NCBI RefSeq assembly: GCF_900637955.1
Contig: NZ_LR134476.1
Location: 1,116,001-1,180,000, forward strand
DNA from: Trueperella bialowiezensis
Lineage (GTDB): Bacteria > Actinomycetota > Actinomycetes > Actinomycetales > Actinomycetaceae
Direction: 5' to 3'
Length of the DNA: 64,000 bases
This document shows, in pieces, positions 34,458-45,000 of this stretch. Each line of letters opens with the position of its first letter. Positions within the stretch are counted from its first letter, which is position 1. The notes beneath the pieces were generated by a model, which was not told the DNA's origin, did no database searches, and was given only the letters and a program-made list of their open reading frames with translations. The position numbers and the translations under genes are program-made.

Positions 34458-37400
34458 TTGAATACGTCATTTTTGCGCGGCTGGAAAGGACGATTCCAGC
34501 AAGCGCGCTCAGTGACAGCCGCACTTGCCGCAGCAGCGTTGCTCGGCGTCGGCTTTACGTCCCCAGTACACGCCGCCACTGTGGACGACGGCGCCACAAC
34601 GGCGTCGCACACTGAATCTACAAATACGTCGATTGCGGTTGACGAAGCTAACTTTCCGGATCCTGCATTCCGGGAACATGTTGCCAGCAAACTCGATCTT
34701 GATGGTGATGGTCAGCTGAGTGAAGCAGAGCGGAATGCCGTCACGGAACTCAGACTCACGTGGCACGAATTGACTTCGGCAAAGGGCATTGAGCACTTCC
34801 CGAATCTTGAAAAACTGCGGGTGGATAGGAACGAGCTCACCGAACTCGACGTCTCCCAGAATACGAAGCTTGTGGTCCTTGAAGCGTGGGATAACCAGCT
34901 CACCGAATTGGACGTGACGGCTCTTCCGAATCTAAAGGAATTGAACGTATCGGGGAATCCTGACCTGCAGAATTTGGACCTGTCGAACAATGTGAACATG
35001 TACAGTCTGGAACTCGACAACCACATGTGGCCGGTTCAAGGATGGGAGAATATAAAGCCCATTTTCGTTACCTTGCATGGAGTTCCGATTGCGGAGGATA
35101 CGGGCGAGGTTGATACCGGGCATCTGGGTGAACTTTTTGATCCAAGGTCGACAACTCGCCTGGACAACGGCAAAATCGAAAACGGCAAGCTCTTCCTTCT
35201 CGATAGAGAATTCGACGTGTGGTGGGTCACCGCTAGAGCGATCCACGTGAGGATTGTTGCGCCGAAAATCATTATGTATGGGGTGACGTTCGAGATGAAC
35301 GGTCACGGCGAGGTGGTTTTTGCGCAGCTCGTGGAGGAAGGCGGAACGGCTACAGAACCGGACACCCCGACCGCGGACGGCTTCGAATTCGACGGCTGGT
35401 ATGCCGACGCCGAATTCACCACGCCGTTCGATTTCGCCGCCCCTGTCACTGGTGACGTCACGGTGTACGCCAAGTGGAAAGACATGGGCGACGACGACGG
35501 CGACGGCGTTGCGAACTGGGCAGACAAGTGCCCGGACACCGCGGAAGGCGTCCAAGTTGATGGTGATGGCTGCGAAATCGTGCTCGTCGTCGTCTCTGAA
35601 GTTGCTGAGCCTGTGTATTCTGCCCAAGATGGCGGGATTGTGATCCCAACGGTTGAAGGCGTTGAGTACCTGGTGAACGGCGAGGTCGTCTCGGGTACGG
35701 TCCAGGTCGCTCCGGGTACGGTCACGAACGTGACTGCTCGTGCTGTTGACGGTTACGAGATCGCCGACGGCGTGGTGGTTGAATGGAACGTGCAGGCCAG
35801 GTTGCAACCAAGGCCGTTTGCCCAGGACATTCCGATTGACGAGGTGCACTTCCCAGATTCTGTTTTCCGGCAGTATATTGCGGAAAAGTTCGACAAGAAC
35901 AACGATGGCACGCTCAAAGAATCGGAGCGTTGGGGCGCACTCATTCATCTGCCAGATTCGGGCGTGACATCAGCGAAGGGTATTGAATACTTCCAGTACC
36001 TGCGGACGTTGAACCTGAAGAACAACGAGTTGACTGAGATTGACGTCTCGTGGAACCCGATCCTGCAAGTCCTGACGCTCGATCAAAACCAGATAACCGA
36101 GCTGGATATCAGCAAGAATCCGCGATTGGAAACAGTTTCTTTCGAGGATAACCAGGTCAAGGAGCTCGATGCGTCGAATCTGCCGAAGCTGTATTCGATT
36201 TACGCGCAAAATAACGGGCTGACCTCGTTGAACGTGAAGAATTCTCCGGAACTCAATCGGATGTCGTTGCACAACAACCAGCTGTCCGAGCTTGATCTCA
36301 GCGAGAATCCTGATTTGGAAAGATTGTTTGTACCGCAGAACAATCTGACGACTCTTGACGTGTCCAATAATCCGAAGCTTGTCTACTTGGATGTGCAAAA
36401 GAACAAGCTGACGAGTCTTAACGTGTCGAATCTGGAGAATCTCGATCGGTTGTGGGCGAACGATAACGCTCTGACCACGCTTGACGTGTCGACGAATAAA
36501 AACCTGACCTGGCTGCTTGTTGAGAACAATCAGCTGACGGAGGTCAACACGTCAGGGCTCGAAAAGCTTATCTACGTTTACGTACATAACAACAAGCTGA
36601 CCGAGCTTGATATCACGCAAAGTGAAAACGTCAGGTGGCTGCATATGCGAAACAACAAGATCGCAGATATCGACCTGTCCAATAACACTGCTCTCGAAAT
36701 TCTGGGTGCGTCGAATAACTACTTAACGGAATTGAATTTCGTTGGCGAGCATCTGGAAAGGTTGTATGCGGATCGCAACGCGTTGACGGCCATTGACCTC
36801 ACGAAGTCTCCGAAGCTGCAAATTCTGGACCTTTCGGGGAACCATCTGACCGGCGTTGACGTGTCGAATAATCCTGAGCTGACGCATCTCACCGTCTGGT
36901 TAAACAAGCTGACAGATCTCGACCTGTCGAACAACAAGAAGATACAACAACTCGAGATCAACTATGATTTGTGGCCGGTGGTAGGCGCTGAAGATCTTGA
37001 CCTCAAGAATCTCAAACTGCTCGGCCTGCCGATCGTGAAGTCAACGAAACAGTTGGATACCAGTCGGCTTGGCGATTTGTTCGATCCGGACAAGATCGAA
37101 AAGGTCTTGAACGGAAAGATCGAGGACGGCAAGCTCTACGTTGACGACGAGGGTCTGTCCGTTAACTGGGTGAGCCCGAGCGGTGTCTACATGGCTGTGT
37201 ACTCGGCGAACACCTACTCTCATCAGGTGACCTTCGAGATGAACGGTCAAGGCGAGCAGGTGCCGGTGCAGCTCGTGCTTGATGGGCAGAAGGTTGCCGC
37301 GCCGGAGGCTCCGGCCGCTGATGGTTTCGAGTTTGATGGCTGGTATGCCGACGCTGAGTTGACCACGCCGTTCGATTTCGACGCGGCTGTCACGGGTGAC

Positions 37401-40400
37401 GTGACGGTTTACGCCAAGTGGAAAGACATGGGCGACGACGACAACGACGGCGTGCCGAACTGGAAGGACGAATGTCCGGCTTCGGCATACAAGGCTGTTG
37501 ACGAACGTGGTTGCACGAAGGCTCCGGAGCTGCGCAACGTCGTCGACGTCGTCAATGGAACTGTTGGTAAAGAGATCAAGCAGAAGGTTGCCGATGATCA
37601 CAGCTACGGCGGTTTTTGGAACGTCCAATGCGTTGCCGATGGTCTGCCTGAGGGTTTGACGGTCCAGAGCAATGATTTCGTTCGTGGTTGTGAGCTCACG
37701 GGTACGCCAACCGAGGCTGTGGATAATAAGGTGATCACTCTCCGGATTACAGCTGATCCGATCGAAGATGATAACCCGAACGTCCCGCTGCCTGCGACGT
37801 TCATTTTGAACATTGTGGAGCCGGCTCCGAAGCCTGTTGAAAATCAGCTTCCGATCGATGAAGTGAACTTCCCAGATCCGGTACTCCGCAAGTACGTTGC
37901 CGATGAATTCGACTGGCATAACGATGGCAAGCTCACTGATTCGGAGCGCAATTCCGTCAAGAACATCAACTTGGAGAAGGCCGGCCTGACATCGCTGAAA
38001 GGTATCGAGCACTTCCCGTACCTCGCCAATCTGAATGTGTCGGGTAATCAGCTGACTGAGGTTGATGTTTCTGCTAATCAAAAGTTGAGATTCCTGAACC
38101 TGAACAATAACCAGGTAGAAGAGATTGACGTCAGTAACAATCCGGATTTGAGGCAGCTTTTTGCAGACAACAACAAGCTGACGGCGCTGGACGTGTCAGA
38201 TAAGCCAGAGTTGAGCGAAATCCGAGTCAGGAATAACGCGCTCACGTCGCTTGATCTCACGAATTCTCCGAAGATGTCTTGGATCTTCGCGGATAACAAT
38301 CAGCTGACAGAGCTTGACGTTTCTGAGAATCCGAAGCTGGAAAGACTGTATGTGCCGAACAACAATTTGACGAGCATCGACGTGTCGAACAATCCGAAGC
38401 TCTACTACTTCAATGTGCAGAAGAACAAGCTGACGGAACTCGACGTGTCGACGAACAAAGAGCTCGAACGGTTGTGGGCGAACGATAACGCTTTGACCAC
38501 GTTGGACGTGTCGAAGAATCGTTACTTGCGGTGGCTGATCGTTAACGATAATCAGTTGACGGAGGTCAACACGTCAGGTCTCGGCAATCTCATCTACGTT
38601 TACGTGCATAACAACAAGCTGACGGCGCTTGATGTCAAGCACAGTGAAGGCATCGAATGGCTGTATGCACGAAATAACAACCTTGAGAAGATTGATCTGT
38701 CTCGTAACGGAGCCCTCGAAGTTCTGGACGTGTCGAACAATTACTTGTCCGAACTGAATTTCGTAGGGCTACATCTGGAGGAGCTGTATGCTCAGACCAA
38801 TAATGTGACGTCTGTGGATCTCACGAAGGCGAAGAAGCTGAAGATCGCGAACCTGTCAGGTAATCAGCTCAGCGCCATTGACGTGTCGAAGAATCCTGAG
38901 CTGACGTATCTGACCCTTTGGTTGAATGACGACCTCACGGCTCTCGACGTGTCAAACAACAAGAAGCTTGAACGGCTTAACATCAACTATGAGTTGTGGC
39001 CGTTGGCGAGCGCTGAGGGTCTTGAGCTTGAGACTCTGGGTCTGTTTGGCCTTCCGACCGTGAAGTCGACGAAACAGTTGATCACGGATGGGCTCGGTGA
39101 CTTGTACGATCCTGAGGCTGCGAGCGAGGCTGCGAATGCGGAGGTCAGGGACGGCAAGCTCTTCATCGTGGATGAATCCAAGGGTATTTCGTGGGTGAGC
39201 CCGAGCGGTCTTAACCTGATCGTGTTCTCTGCGAACACCTATTCGCATCAGGTGATGTTTGATATGGGTGGACGCGGCGAGCAGGTGCCGGTGCAGCTGG
39301 TCCTTGATGGGCAGAAGGCTACGACGCCGGACGTTCCTGTTGCTGACGGGTTCGAGTTTGAGGGCTGGTTCGCCGACGCCGAGTTTGCGACCGCTTTCGA
39401 CTTCGACACGGCTATCACGGCTGACGTGACGGTGTACGCGAAGTGGAAGGACGTTGGCGACGACGACGGCGACGGCGTTCCGAACTGGGCAGACAAGTGC
39501 CCGGACACTGCGGAGGGCGTCAAGGTCGACGATGACGGCTGTGAAATCCTGCCCGTGGTGGTCTCTGAGGTTGCTGAGCCTGTGTACTCTGCTGAAGCTG
39601 GTGGGATTGTCATCCCAACGGTTGAGGGCGTTGAGTACGTGGTCGGTGGCGAGGTCGTGTCTGGGACTGTGGAGGTCTTGCCAGGTACGGTCACGGATGT
39701 GACTGCTCGCGCTGTCGATGGTTACACGATCGCTGAGGATGTGGTGGTTGACTGGACTGTGAAAGTTCCGCTGCCACCGAAGCCCGAAGCGGTGACCGAG
39801 TACGGTGACTGGGTCGATGGTGAAGCTGATGCAGATCAGCGCATCGTGCATCAGGCTCGTACTGTCAAGAACATCGATTGGACCTGGCGCGCTGCCGAAG
39901 GTAAGTGGGCCGAAATGGTCTTCGAGTTCACACAGACGCGTATTCGTCCGATGACGGCTGAGGAGATCGACGCCCTGACGGTGGTGGTCTCTGAGGTTGC
40001 TGAGCCTGTGTATTCTGCTGAGGCTGGTGGGATTGTGATCCCAACAGTTGAAGGCGTTGAGTACCTGGTTGGTGGCGAGGTCGTCACTGGGACTGTGGAG
40101 GTCTTGCCTGGCACTGTCACGGATGTGACTGCTCGCGCTGTTGAGGGTTACAAGCTCACTGAGGACGTCGTGGCCCAGTGGAGCGTGAAGGCTCCGCTGC
40201 CACCGAAGCCGGAAGCGGTCACTGAGTACGGTGAGTGGGTTGACGGTGAAGTCAATAAGGCTGAGCGCGTTGTAATCCAGACTCGTACTGTCAAGAACAT
40301 CGATTGGACCTGGCGTGCTGCCGAAGGCACGTGGGCCGAGGTGACCTTCGAGTTCACGCAGACGCGTATTCGTCCGATGACTGCCGAGGAGATCGATGCC

Positions 40401-41654
40401 CTGACGGTAGTGGTCTCCGAGGTTGCTGAACCTGAGTATTCTGCTGAGGCTGGTGGGATTGTGATCCCAACGGTTGAAGGCGTGGAGTACCTGGTTGATG
40501 GCGACGTCGTCTCGGGCACGGTCAAGATGAACCCGGGCACTGTCACGGATGTGACTGCTCGCGCTGTTGAGGGTTACAAGCTCGCTGAGGACGTCATAGC
40601 CCAGTGGACTGTCGAGGCACCGCTACCACCCAAGCCCGACGTGGTCACTGAGTATGGCGACTGGGTGGATGGTGAGGCTGACCTAGAACAGCGCATCGTG
40701 CATCAGACCCGCACCGTGACCACGACTGATTGGACGTGGAGCGCGTCTGAGGCTGCGTGGATCGAAACCGAGGTCGAGTTTGAAGAAACTCGCACTCGGC
40801 CGATGACCGATGAGGAGATCGCGGAACTGACTCCCGCGCCTGAGCCTGAGCCTGTGCCGTCGTGTGTGGTGGCTGATGGGTTGAAGGTTGGGTCTCGTGC
40901 TAGTGGCGTGCTTGGCGATGCCACTGGTGATGGGATTGCTGACGTGTGGTCGGTTGATTCCGATGGCCGGGTTCATTTCTATGCTGGTAATGGCCAAGGC
41001 GGGATCTACGGTGTTGGAGTGGTTGCCTGTGATCAAGGTCAGATCACGTCGATCACTCCGATCCCGGATGTGAATGGTGATAACCGTTCTGACTTGTTGG
41101 TCCGCCACAGTGATGGGACTATGCATTACTACTACTCCGATGGAGGCGGCGCCTTGTCCTATGGTAAGCAGGCTGGTCGGGGTTGGAACGGGATGGACAA
41201 CATCATCTATGTTGGCCGTTTCGGATCAGACCACGTGTTGGTAGCACGCCAGGTTGATAATGGACGGTTGTTTGCTTACAACGTGCGAACTAACGGACTC
41301 AACGGCCGTGGCCAGGTTGGGCATGGTTGGGGTCGAACAACCATGATCCTTGCACCTGGTCAGTTCACTGGTGATGGCAACCCTGATCTGATTGGGATTC
41401 GGGATGATGGGCGCATGTTCGCCTACCGAGGCCACGCGGACGGCACGTTCTCTGGTGCCGGCCAGGTCGGCCACGGGTGGGCCGGGTTCTCCCACGTTAC
41501 TATTCCAGGTGACTTGAATGGTGATGGACGCCGTGACCTACTCGGAGTACGCACCGATGGGCGGATGTTCTTCTACCGCAACCTCGGCAACAGCCGGTGG
41601 GGACACCCCATCCAAGTCGGCCACGGATGGCACGATATGCACATCCTGTCCTAA
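34458..41654 (+). CDS. Giant secreted LRR / TSP3 / FG-GAP surface protein
   Basis: A 2398-residue secreted protein starting at TTG 34458, with GAAGGGA 7 bases upstream; an earlier in-frame TTG lacks this site. A signal peptide (about 1-40, ending SPVHA) is followed by three modules starting near residues 60, 458 and 1131. Each opens with an EF-hand-like D-x-D-G-x-L-S-x-x-E segment and leads into 21-residue leucine-rich repeats (L..L.V..N.LTELDVS.N, the nested IRREKO-like type). InlB-type beta repeats (GWYADAEFTTPFDF) and calcium-binding TSP3 segments (DDDGDGV.NWADKCPD) follow each module, with a putative Ig fold near 1025-1125, three 142-residue repeats (1700-2126) and a C-terminal FG-GAP/VCBS region (2135-2398) repeating QVGHGW. 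There is no LPXTG or other visible anchor. An adhesin role is inferred. Confidence 0.9.
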   Translation: MNTSFLRGWKGRFQQARSVTAALAAAALLGVGFTSPVHAATVDDGATTASHTESTNTSIAVDEANFPDPAFREHVASKLDLDGDGQLSEAERNAVTELRLTWHELTSAKGIEHFPNLEKLRVDRNELTELDVSQNTKLVVLEAWDNQLTELDVTALPNLKELNVSGNPDLQNLDLSNNVNMYSLELDNHMWPVQGWENIKPIFVTLHGVPIAEDTGEVDTGHLGELFDPRSTTRLDNGKIENGKLFLLDREFDVWWVTARAIHVRIVAPKIIMYGVTFEMNGHGEVVFAQLVEEGGTATEPDTPTADGFEFDGWYADAEFTTPFDFAAPVTGDVTVYAKWKDMGDDDGDGVANWADKCPDTAEGVQVDGDGCEIVLVVVSEVAEPVYSAQDGGIVIPTVEGVEYLVNGEVVSGTVQVAPGTVTNVTARAVDGYEIADGVVVEWNVQARLQPRPFAQDIPIDEVHFPDSVFRQYIAEKFDKNNDGTLKESERWGALIHLPDSGVTSAKGIEYFQYLRTLNLKNNELTEIDVSWNPILQVLTLDQNQITELDISKNPRLETVSFEDNQVKELDASNLPKLYSIYAQNNGLTSLNVKNSPELNRMSLHNNQLSELDLSENPDLERLFVPQNNLTTLDVSNNPKLVYLDVQKNKLTSLNVSNLENLDRLWANDNALTTLDVSTNKNLTWLLVENNQLTEVNTSGLEKLIYVYVHNNKLTELDITQSENVRWLHMRNNKIADIDLSNNTALEILGASNNYLTELNFVGEHLERLYADRNALTAIDLTKSPKLQILDLSGNHLTGVDVSNNPELTHLTVWLNKLTDLDLSNNKKIQQLEINYDLWPVVGAEDLDLKNLKLLGLPIVKSTKQLDTSRLGDLFDPDKIEKVLNGKIEDGKLYVDDEGLSVNWVSPSGVYMAVYSANTYSHQVTFEMNGQGEQVPVQLVLDGQKVAAPEAPAADGFEFDGWYADAELTTPFDFDAAVTGDVTVYAKWKDMGDDDNDGVPNWKDECPASAYKAVDERGCTKAPELRNVVDVVNGTVGKEIKQKVADDHSYGGFWNVQCVADGLPEGLTVQSNDFVRGCELTGTPTEAVDNKVITLRITADPIEDDNPNVPLPATFILNIVEPAPKPVENQLPIDEVNFPDPVLRKYVADEFDWHNDGKLTDSERNSVKNINLEKAGLTSLKGIEHFPYLANLNVSGNQLTEVDVSANQKLRFLNLNNNQVEEIDVSNNPDLRQLFADNNKLTALDVSDKPELSEIRVRNNALTSLDLTNSPKMSWIFADNNQLTELDVSENPKLERLYVPNNNLTSIDVSNNPKLYYFNVQKNKLTELDVSTNKELERLWANDNALTTLDVSKNRYLRWLIVNDNQLTEVNTSGLGNLIYVYVHNNKLTALDVKHSEGIEWLYARNNNLEKIDLSRNGALEVLDVSNNYLSELNFVGLHLEELYAQTNNVTSVDLTKAKKLKIANLSGNQLSAIDVSKNPELTYLTLWLNDDLTALDVSNNKKLERLNINYELWPLASAEGLELETLGLFGLPTVKSTKQLITDGLGDLYDPEAASEAANAEVRDGKLFIVDESKGISWVSPSGLNLIVFSANTYSHQVMFDMGGRGEQVPVQLVLDGQKATTPDVPVADGFEFEGWFADAEFATAFDFDTAITADVTVYAKWKDVGDDDGDGVPNWADKCPDTAEGVKVDDDGCEILPVVVSEVAEPVYSAEAGGIVIPTVEGVEYVVGGEVVSGTVEVLPGTVTDVTARAVDGYTIAEDVVVDWTVKVPLPPKPEAVTEYGDWVDGEADADQRIVHQARTVKNIDWTWRAAEGKWAEMVFEFTQTRIRPMTAEEIDALTVVVSEVAEPVYSAEAGGIVIPTVEGVEYLVGGEVVTGTVEVLPGTVTDVTARAVEGYKLTEDVVAQWSVKAPLPPKPEAVTEYGEWVDGEVNKAERVVIQTRTVKNIDWTWRAAEGTWAEVTFEFTQTRIRPMTAEEIDALTVVVSEVAEPEYSAEAGGIVIPTVEGVEYLVDGDVVSGTVKMNPGTVTDVTARAVEGYKLAEDVIAQWTVEAPLPPKPDVVTEYGDWVDGEADLEQRIVHQTRTVTTTDWTWSASEAAWIETEVEFEETRTRPMTDEEIAELTPAPEPEPVPSCVVADGLKVGSRASGVLGDATGDGIADVWSVDSDGRVHFYAGNGQGGIYGVGVVACDQGQITSITPIPDVNGDNRSDLLVRHSDGTMHYYYSDGGGALSYGKQAGRGWNGMDNIIYVGRFGSDHVLVARQVDNGRLFAYNVRTNGLNGRGQVGHGWGRTTMILAPGQFTGDGNPDLIGIRDDGRMFAYRGHADGTFSGAGQVGHGWAGFSHVTIPGDLNGDGRRDLLGVRTDGRMFFYRNLGNSRWGHPIQVGHGWHDMHILS
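39555..40832 (+). repeat. Three tandem 426-bp (142-residue) repeats inside the LRR gene
   Basis: Units begin at 39555, 39981 and 40407, each with VVVSEVAEP and ending near RPMTAEEIDALT. Nucleotide identity between units is visibly high across most of the length. A shorter relative of the first half occurs at about 35585-35790. Unit-number variation by recombination is plausible. Confidence 0.85.
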
Positions 41655-41710
41655 CCAACCTGGGCCGGGTTGGTAACTGACCTAGGTAACCAACTCGGCC
41701 ACCTGGCTAG

Positions 41711-41751
41711 TGTGTAAGGGCGAGCGTGATCTTCACGCTCGCCCTTACACA
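41711..41751. terminator. Long hairpin terminator between the two surface-protein genes
   Basis: A 19-bp perfect stem (41711-41729 with 41733-41751) around the loop TCT. It lies 56 bases after the LRR stop and can serve the convergent adhesin gene too. Confidence 0.85.
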
Positions 41752-41769
41752 TGCACACGCATCAAAGCC

Positions 41770-41847
41770 GCGCGTTCTTGCTATATAAGCAGAAATAGCG
41801 AGGTTTGGGGCCCGCGAGTCCGGCAGAATTGCTATATAAGCAGAAAC
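41770..41847. repeat. 51-bp-period hairpin repeat, locus 2 (two units)
   Basis: TTGCTATATAAGCAGAAAT (41778-41796) and TTGCTATATAAGCAGAAAC (41829-41847) are 51 bases apart. The flanks GCGCGTTC and CGAGTCCGGCAGAA match those at locus 1 (23532-23660). Confidence 0.75.
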
Positions 41848-41892
41848 GCACGAGGGGCTCACGTGTTACGGAAAAAGGGGTCCCGTACACGG

Positions 41893-41975
41893 GTTCCGGG
41901 GGTACCTGTTTCGTTCTCGGGGTAGACAAATCGCCGGATCTGGTACCCCGGGAAGGCAACGTGTACCCCCGGAAC
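41893..41975 (-). repeat. 83-bp four-arm palindromic repeat, copy C
   Basis: Inverted relative to copies A and B: outer arms GTTCCGGGGGTAC (41893-41905) and GTACCCCCGGAAC (41963-41975), core CAAATCGCCGGATCTG. It ends 25 bases before the stop of the adhesin gene, in the convergent spacer. The 346-base spacer 41655-42000 holds only the terminator and these two repeats. Confidence 0.85.
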
Positions 41976-42000
41976 GTGGGACGGATCTAGACCTAAGCTC

Positions 42001-45000
42001 CTAGTTCATGCTGCGGTGTCTGCGCACCAGCAACAAGCCACCGAGCGCAATCGCACCAAGTGCGCCGATCAGTAGAGGCCCGGATTGAGCACCAGTCAAT
42101 GGGAGCCGCGGCTTTTGCGGTGCCGGCGACGGCGTAGGCGTTGGCGTCGGGTCCGGTGTTGGATCCTCACTGGGTGTTGACTCCGGGCTAGGCTCGGGCG
42201 ACGGCTCCGGCGTTGGAGTTGGCTCCGACGTTGGCTCAGGAGTCGGCGACGGTTCCGGACTCGGCTCAGGAGTCGGCGACGGTTCCGGACTCGGCTCAGG
42301 AGTCGGCTCCGGTGTAGGTGTAGGCGTCGGCGTTGGCGTCGGAGTCGACGTAGGCGTTGGCGTCGGCTCAGGATCTGGCTCCACCGGCGTGAAGCATGCC
42401 TCGGCGCTCGGACGCTGGTCTGGGCTGTGTGCGTCGACCTGCGGACTACCCGGTGCATAGCCTGCCGTATTACAGATCGGGGAACCGGGCGTCACATCGG
42501 TTGCGACTTCGCCGTAAATCTTCAGGGTTGCTGAAGATCCACCCGGAATGCCCTTGTCGGTCATCACAGGTTCAAGATCGTCGCGGTTCATGACAACCGA
42601 GGTGGGTTCCCCTGTTTCCGCATGAATCTGGAAATCTCCGGCCGCAGTCTCATAGATGTAGCCGGTGTGGGAGGCGTGTTCGGCGGGCAGGCTCGCTCCT
42701 TCACGCAACGAATACGCCTTGTTGCCCGCTTCATCAGTCAGTTGAGTCTGCTCGGACAGGGTCCATATGCCAGTCGCAGGATCGTAGCTGCCGTTGTCGG
42801 CATGTGCGGCAAGGAAGTTCACGCCGGCGGGTAGCGGGTCGTTCACTTTCACTTGAGTGAGAGGCCCAGGCCCGCCGTTGGAGGCCGTGATCGTGTATTC
42901 GAGCTTCGATCCTTCCTGCCACCTGTCGGTGCGATCGAGAAGGTCGACGCCCTCATATCCGTCAACGGACTCAACAGTAGACTTTGCGACTGTCTTGCTG
43001 ATGCTCGGATCCGTCGCTAGCGTCAAGCCAACCTTGGCTGGCTCGGCTGCGAGCAAGTGCGCATCAGTGAGCGCGTTCTTTCCGGTCACGGCGTAGTTGT
43101 TCCACGCAACTCCAGACACGGGCTGAGAGGGCGCAACGACGTCGATGTCCATGTTCCACACATCGCCGTTCTTGAGCCTCGTCTCGTCGTCCCACTCCAC
43201 GCGGATGGACCGAACGGTCGCCCAGTTGGTGACCTCGTCTTCAGGGATCCACTGGTCGTAGCAGTTTTCTGGACCGGATTCGCGCGTGCCACCCTTGGAA
43301 AGGATTTCGCCGCGGCACGGGTTCGACGACGTCGAGTAGAGCACCGACTTAGGTTCAGGAGTGTCCGGGCTGAACTTGACGGGTCCGTCCATGAGTACGC
43401 GGAATTCGGAATGCCGGAAGTCGGCTTTCGTGTTTTTCGAGGCGACTGAGTAGTCCCCTGGGTAGGGCAGGATGTCGTACAGGATCAGGCCGCTGGCTTC
43501 CACGTTGCCGGTGTTCTTGATTTCGGCGCGGAATTGTGCGGGCTCAGAGAGGTCGGCGGCGCCGAAGTTCGGATGCTTGAGGAAGTCGCTTTGGTCGGTG
43601 CCTTTCACCCAGTTGCTTCCCTGCAAGGCGGGGGCGCCGATCACGGTGAATGGCACGGTTTGGTAGCAGCCGATACGCTCCTTGTCTGGATTCCCGGCCG
43701 CGTCGACAAGCCCGGACAGGCCGTGCTCGTCTTTCTCGTGTGGATTATCAGGATCCCAGGAGCACAAGCACTGTTGCGGATGAAGGTACGTATCGTAGTT
43801 GGGCACTTTGGCGTCGTAGAACGCGACCTTGTTTTCGTGGTAGCCCACAGTGGCTGCGCCCGTGGCGGGCGTGTCTGGCGTGACTCGTGCCGTGAAGCTG
43901 AAAGTTGCTTCCGTGCTCCGATTGTTTGATGCGCTTCCGAGCTTTGGAGGAGCGTAGTATTCACCCTCAGAATCGCTTGGCCACGAGAAGCGTACGACTT
44001 CGTGTTTCTTGCCTTTGATCTCAACGGTTGACACGTCGACTTTCATTTTGTCGGCAGGCAGGGTCGCCGGCCAGTTCTTCGAAAACTTGACGGTGTCTAC
44101 TCCGTTGAACTTGACGCCTTCTGGGAGGGTGTCAACGATGACGGGGTAGAAGTTCGTGCCGGATTCGCCCGTGTAGAAGCCGACTCGGAATGTGATGTCG
44201 TCTCCTGGGTTGAAAGCTTGTAGCTTGTCGTTCTCTGGGCTAGTCAGATGGGAAGCTTTGATCTGCTTGCCGTCTTCTGATTCGATGGACTTCCACGTGC
44301 CGTACGTGGGGTAAGGTTCGCGTACCTGTACGTAGTCCGTGTATGTGGCAGTGCCGCTGGATGCGATGCGGTTGCCGTTTTCGTCGAGTGGAAGATCGTC
44401 GTCGGTGATGCCGAGCGAGGGGTCGATTCGCCACGAATAGTTGGCAGTGTTCTCAATGACGGGTACTCCCTGAGTGAAAGCACTTGTTGCCCAGTGGTAG
44501 GGCGTGCCGTCTGGTGCCACATAGGTGGTCTTCCCGTCGGCTCCTGTCACGGCAGTAGGTGCTTCGCTGGGGAAATCGTCGACGACGACGCCGGTCACAG
44601 TCCAGTTGCGGCTGGAGTCGCCAGGGTTGATGATCGTTTTGAACACGAGTTTGGTGACCCACTCGCCGTCGCTAACCTCAAGGCGCCGTTCGCGCGTGGA
44701 TCCTTGAAGCTCGAGCGTTCGTCCGTCTGGGTCGAGGTTCGTGTAGTAGACGAGTGTGGTCGGCCCGGTTGCCGGGCGGCTGCCGTGAATGCGGATGTCT
44801 TTGAGTGCGGGTGTGGCGCAGTCAGTTGATCCGTCTGTTGGGGACGTGTACTGGCAGGGCAGGGCGTCCTCAATGGTGAGTTCAAGTGGCACGTTGCCTG
44901 TATTGGACCATTCGAGCTCCCATTGCGCGAGAGCGCCGCGGGCAGTCGTACGGTACCTGTTAACCGTCACTTTGCGCTGGTTAGTCCGGGGGTTGATCTC

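Noticed and set aside
34932-35948. Long minus-strand frames opposite the LRR gene
   Set aside because: They mirror the repeat structure of the plus-strand gene, contain no recognisable domain and have no ribosome site.
41710-41990. Short open frames in the spacer between the two surface proteins
   Set aside because: They run through the terminator and the two repeat families, translate repeated CYISRN phrases from the hairpin motif, and lack ribosome sites.
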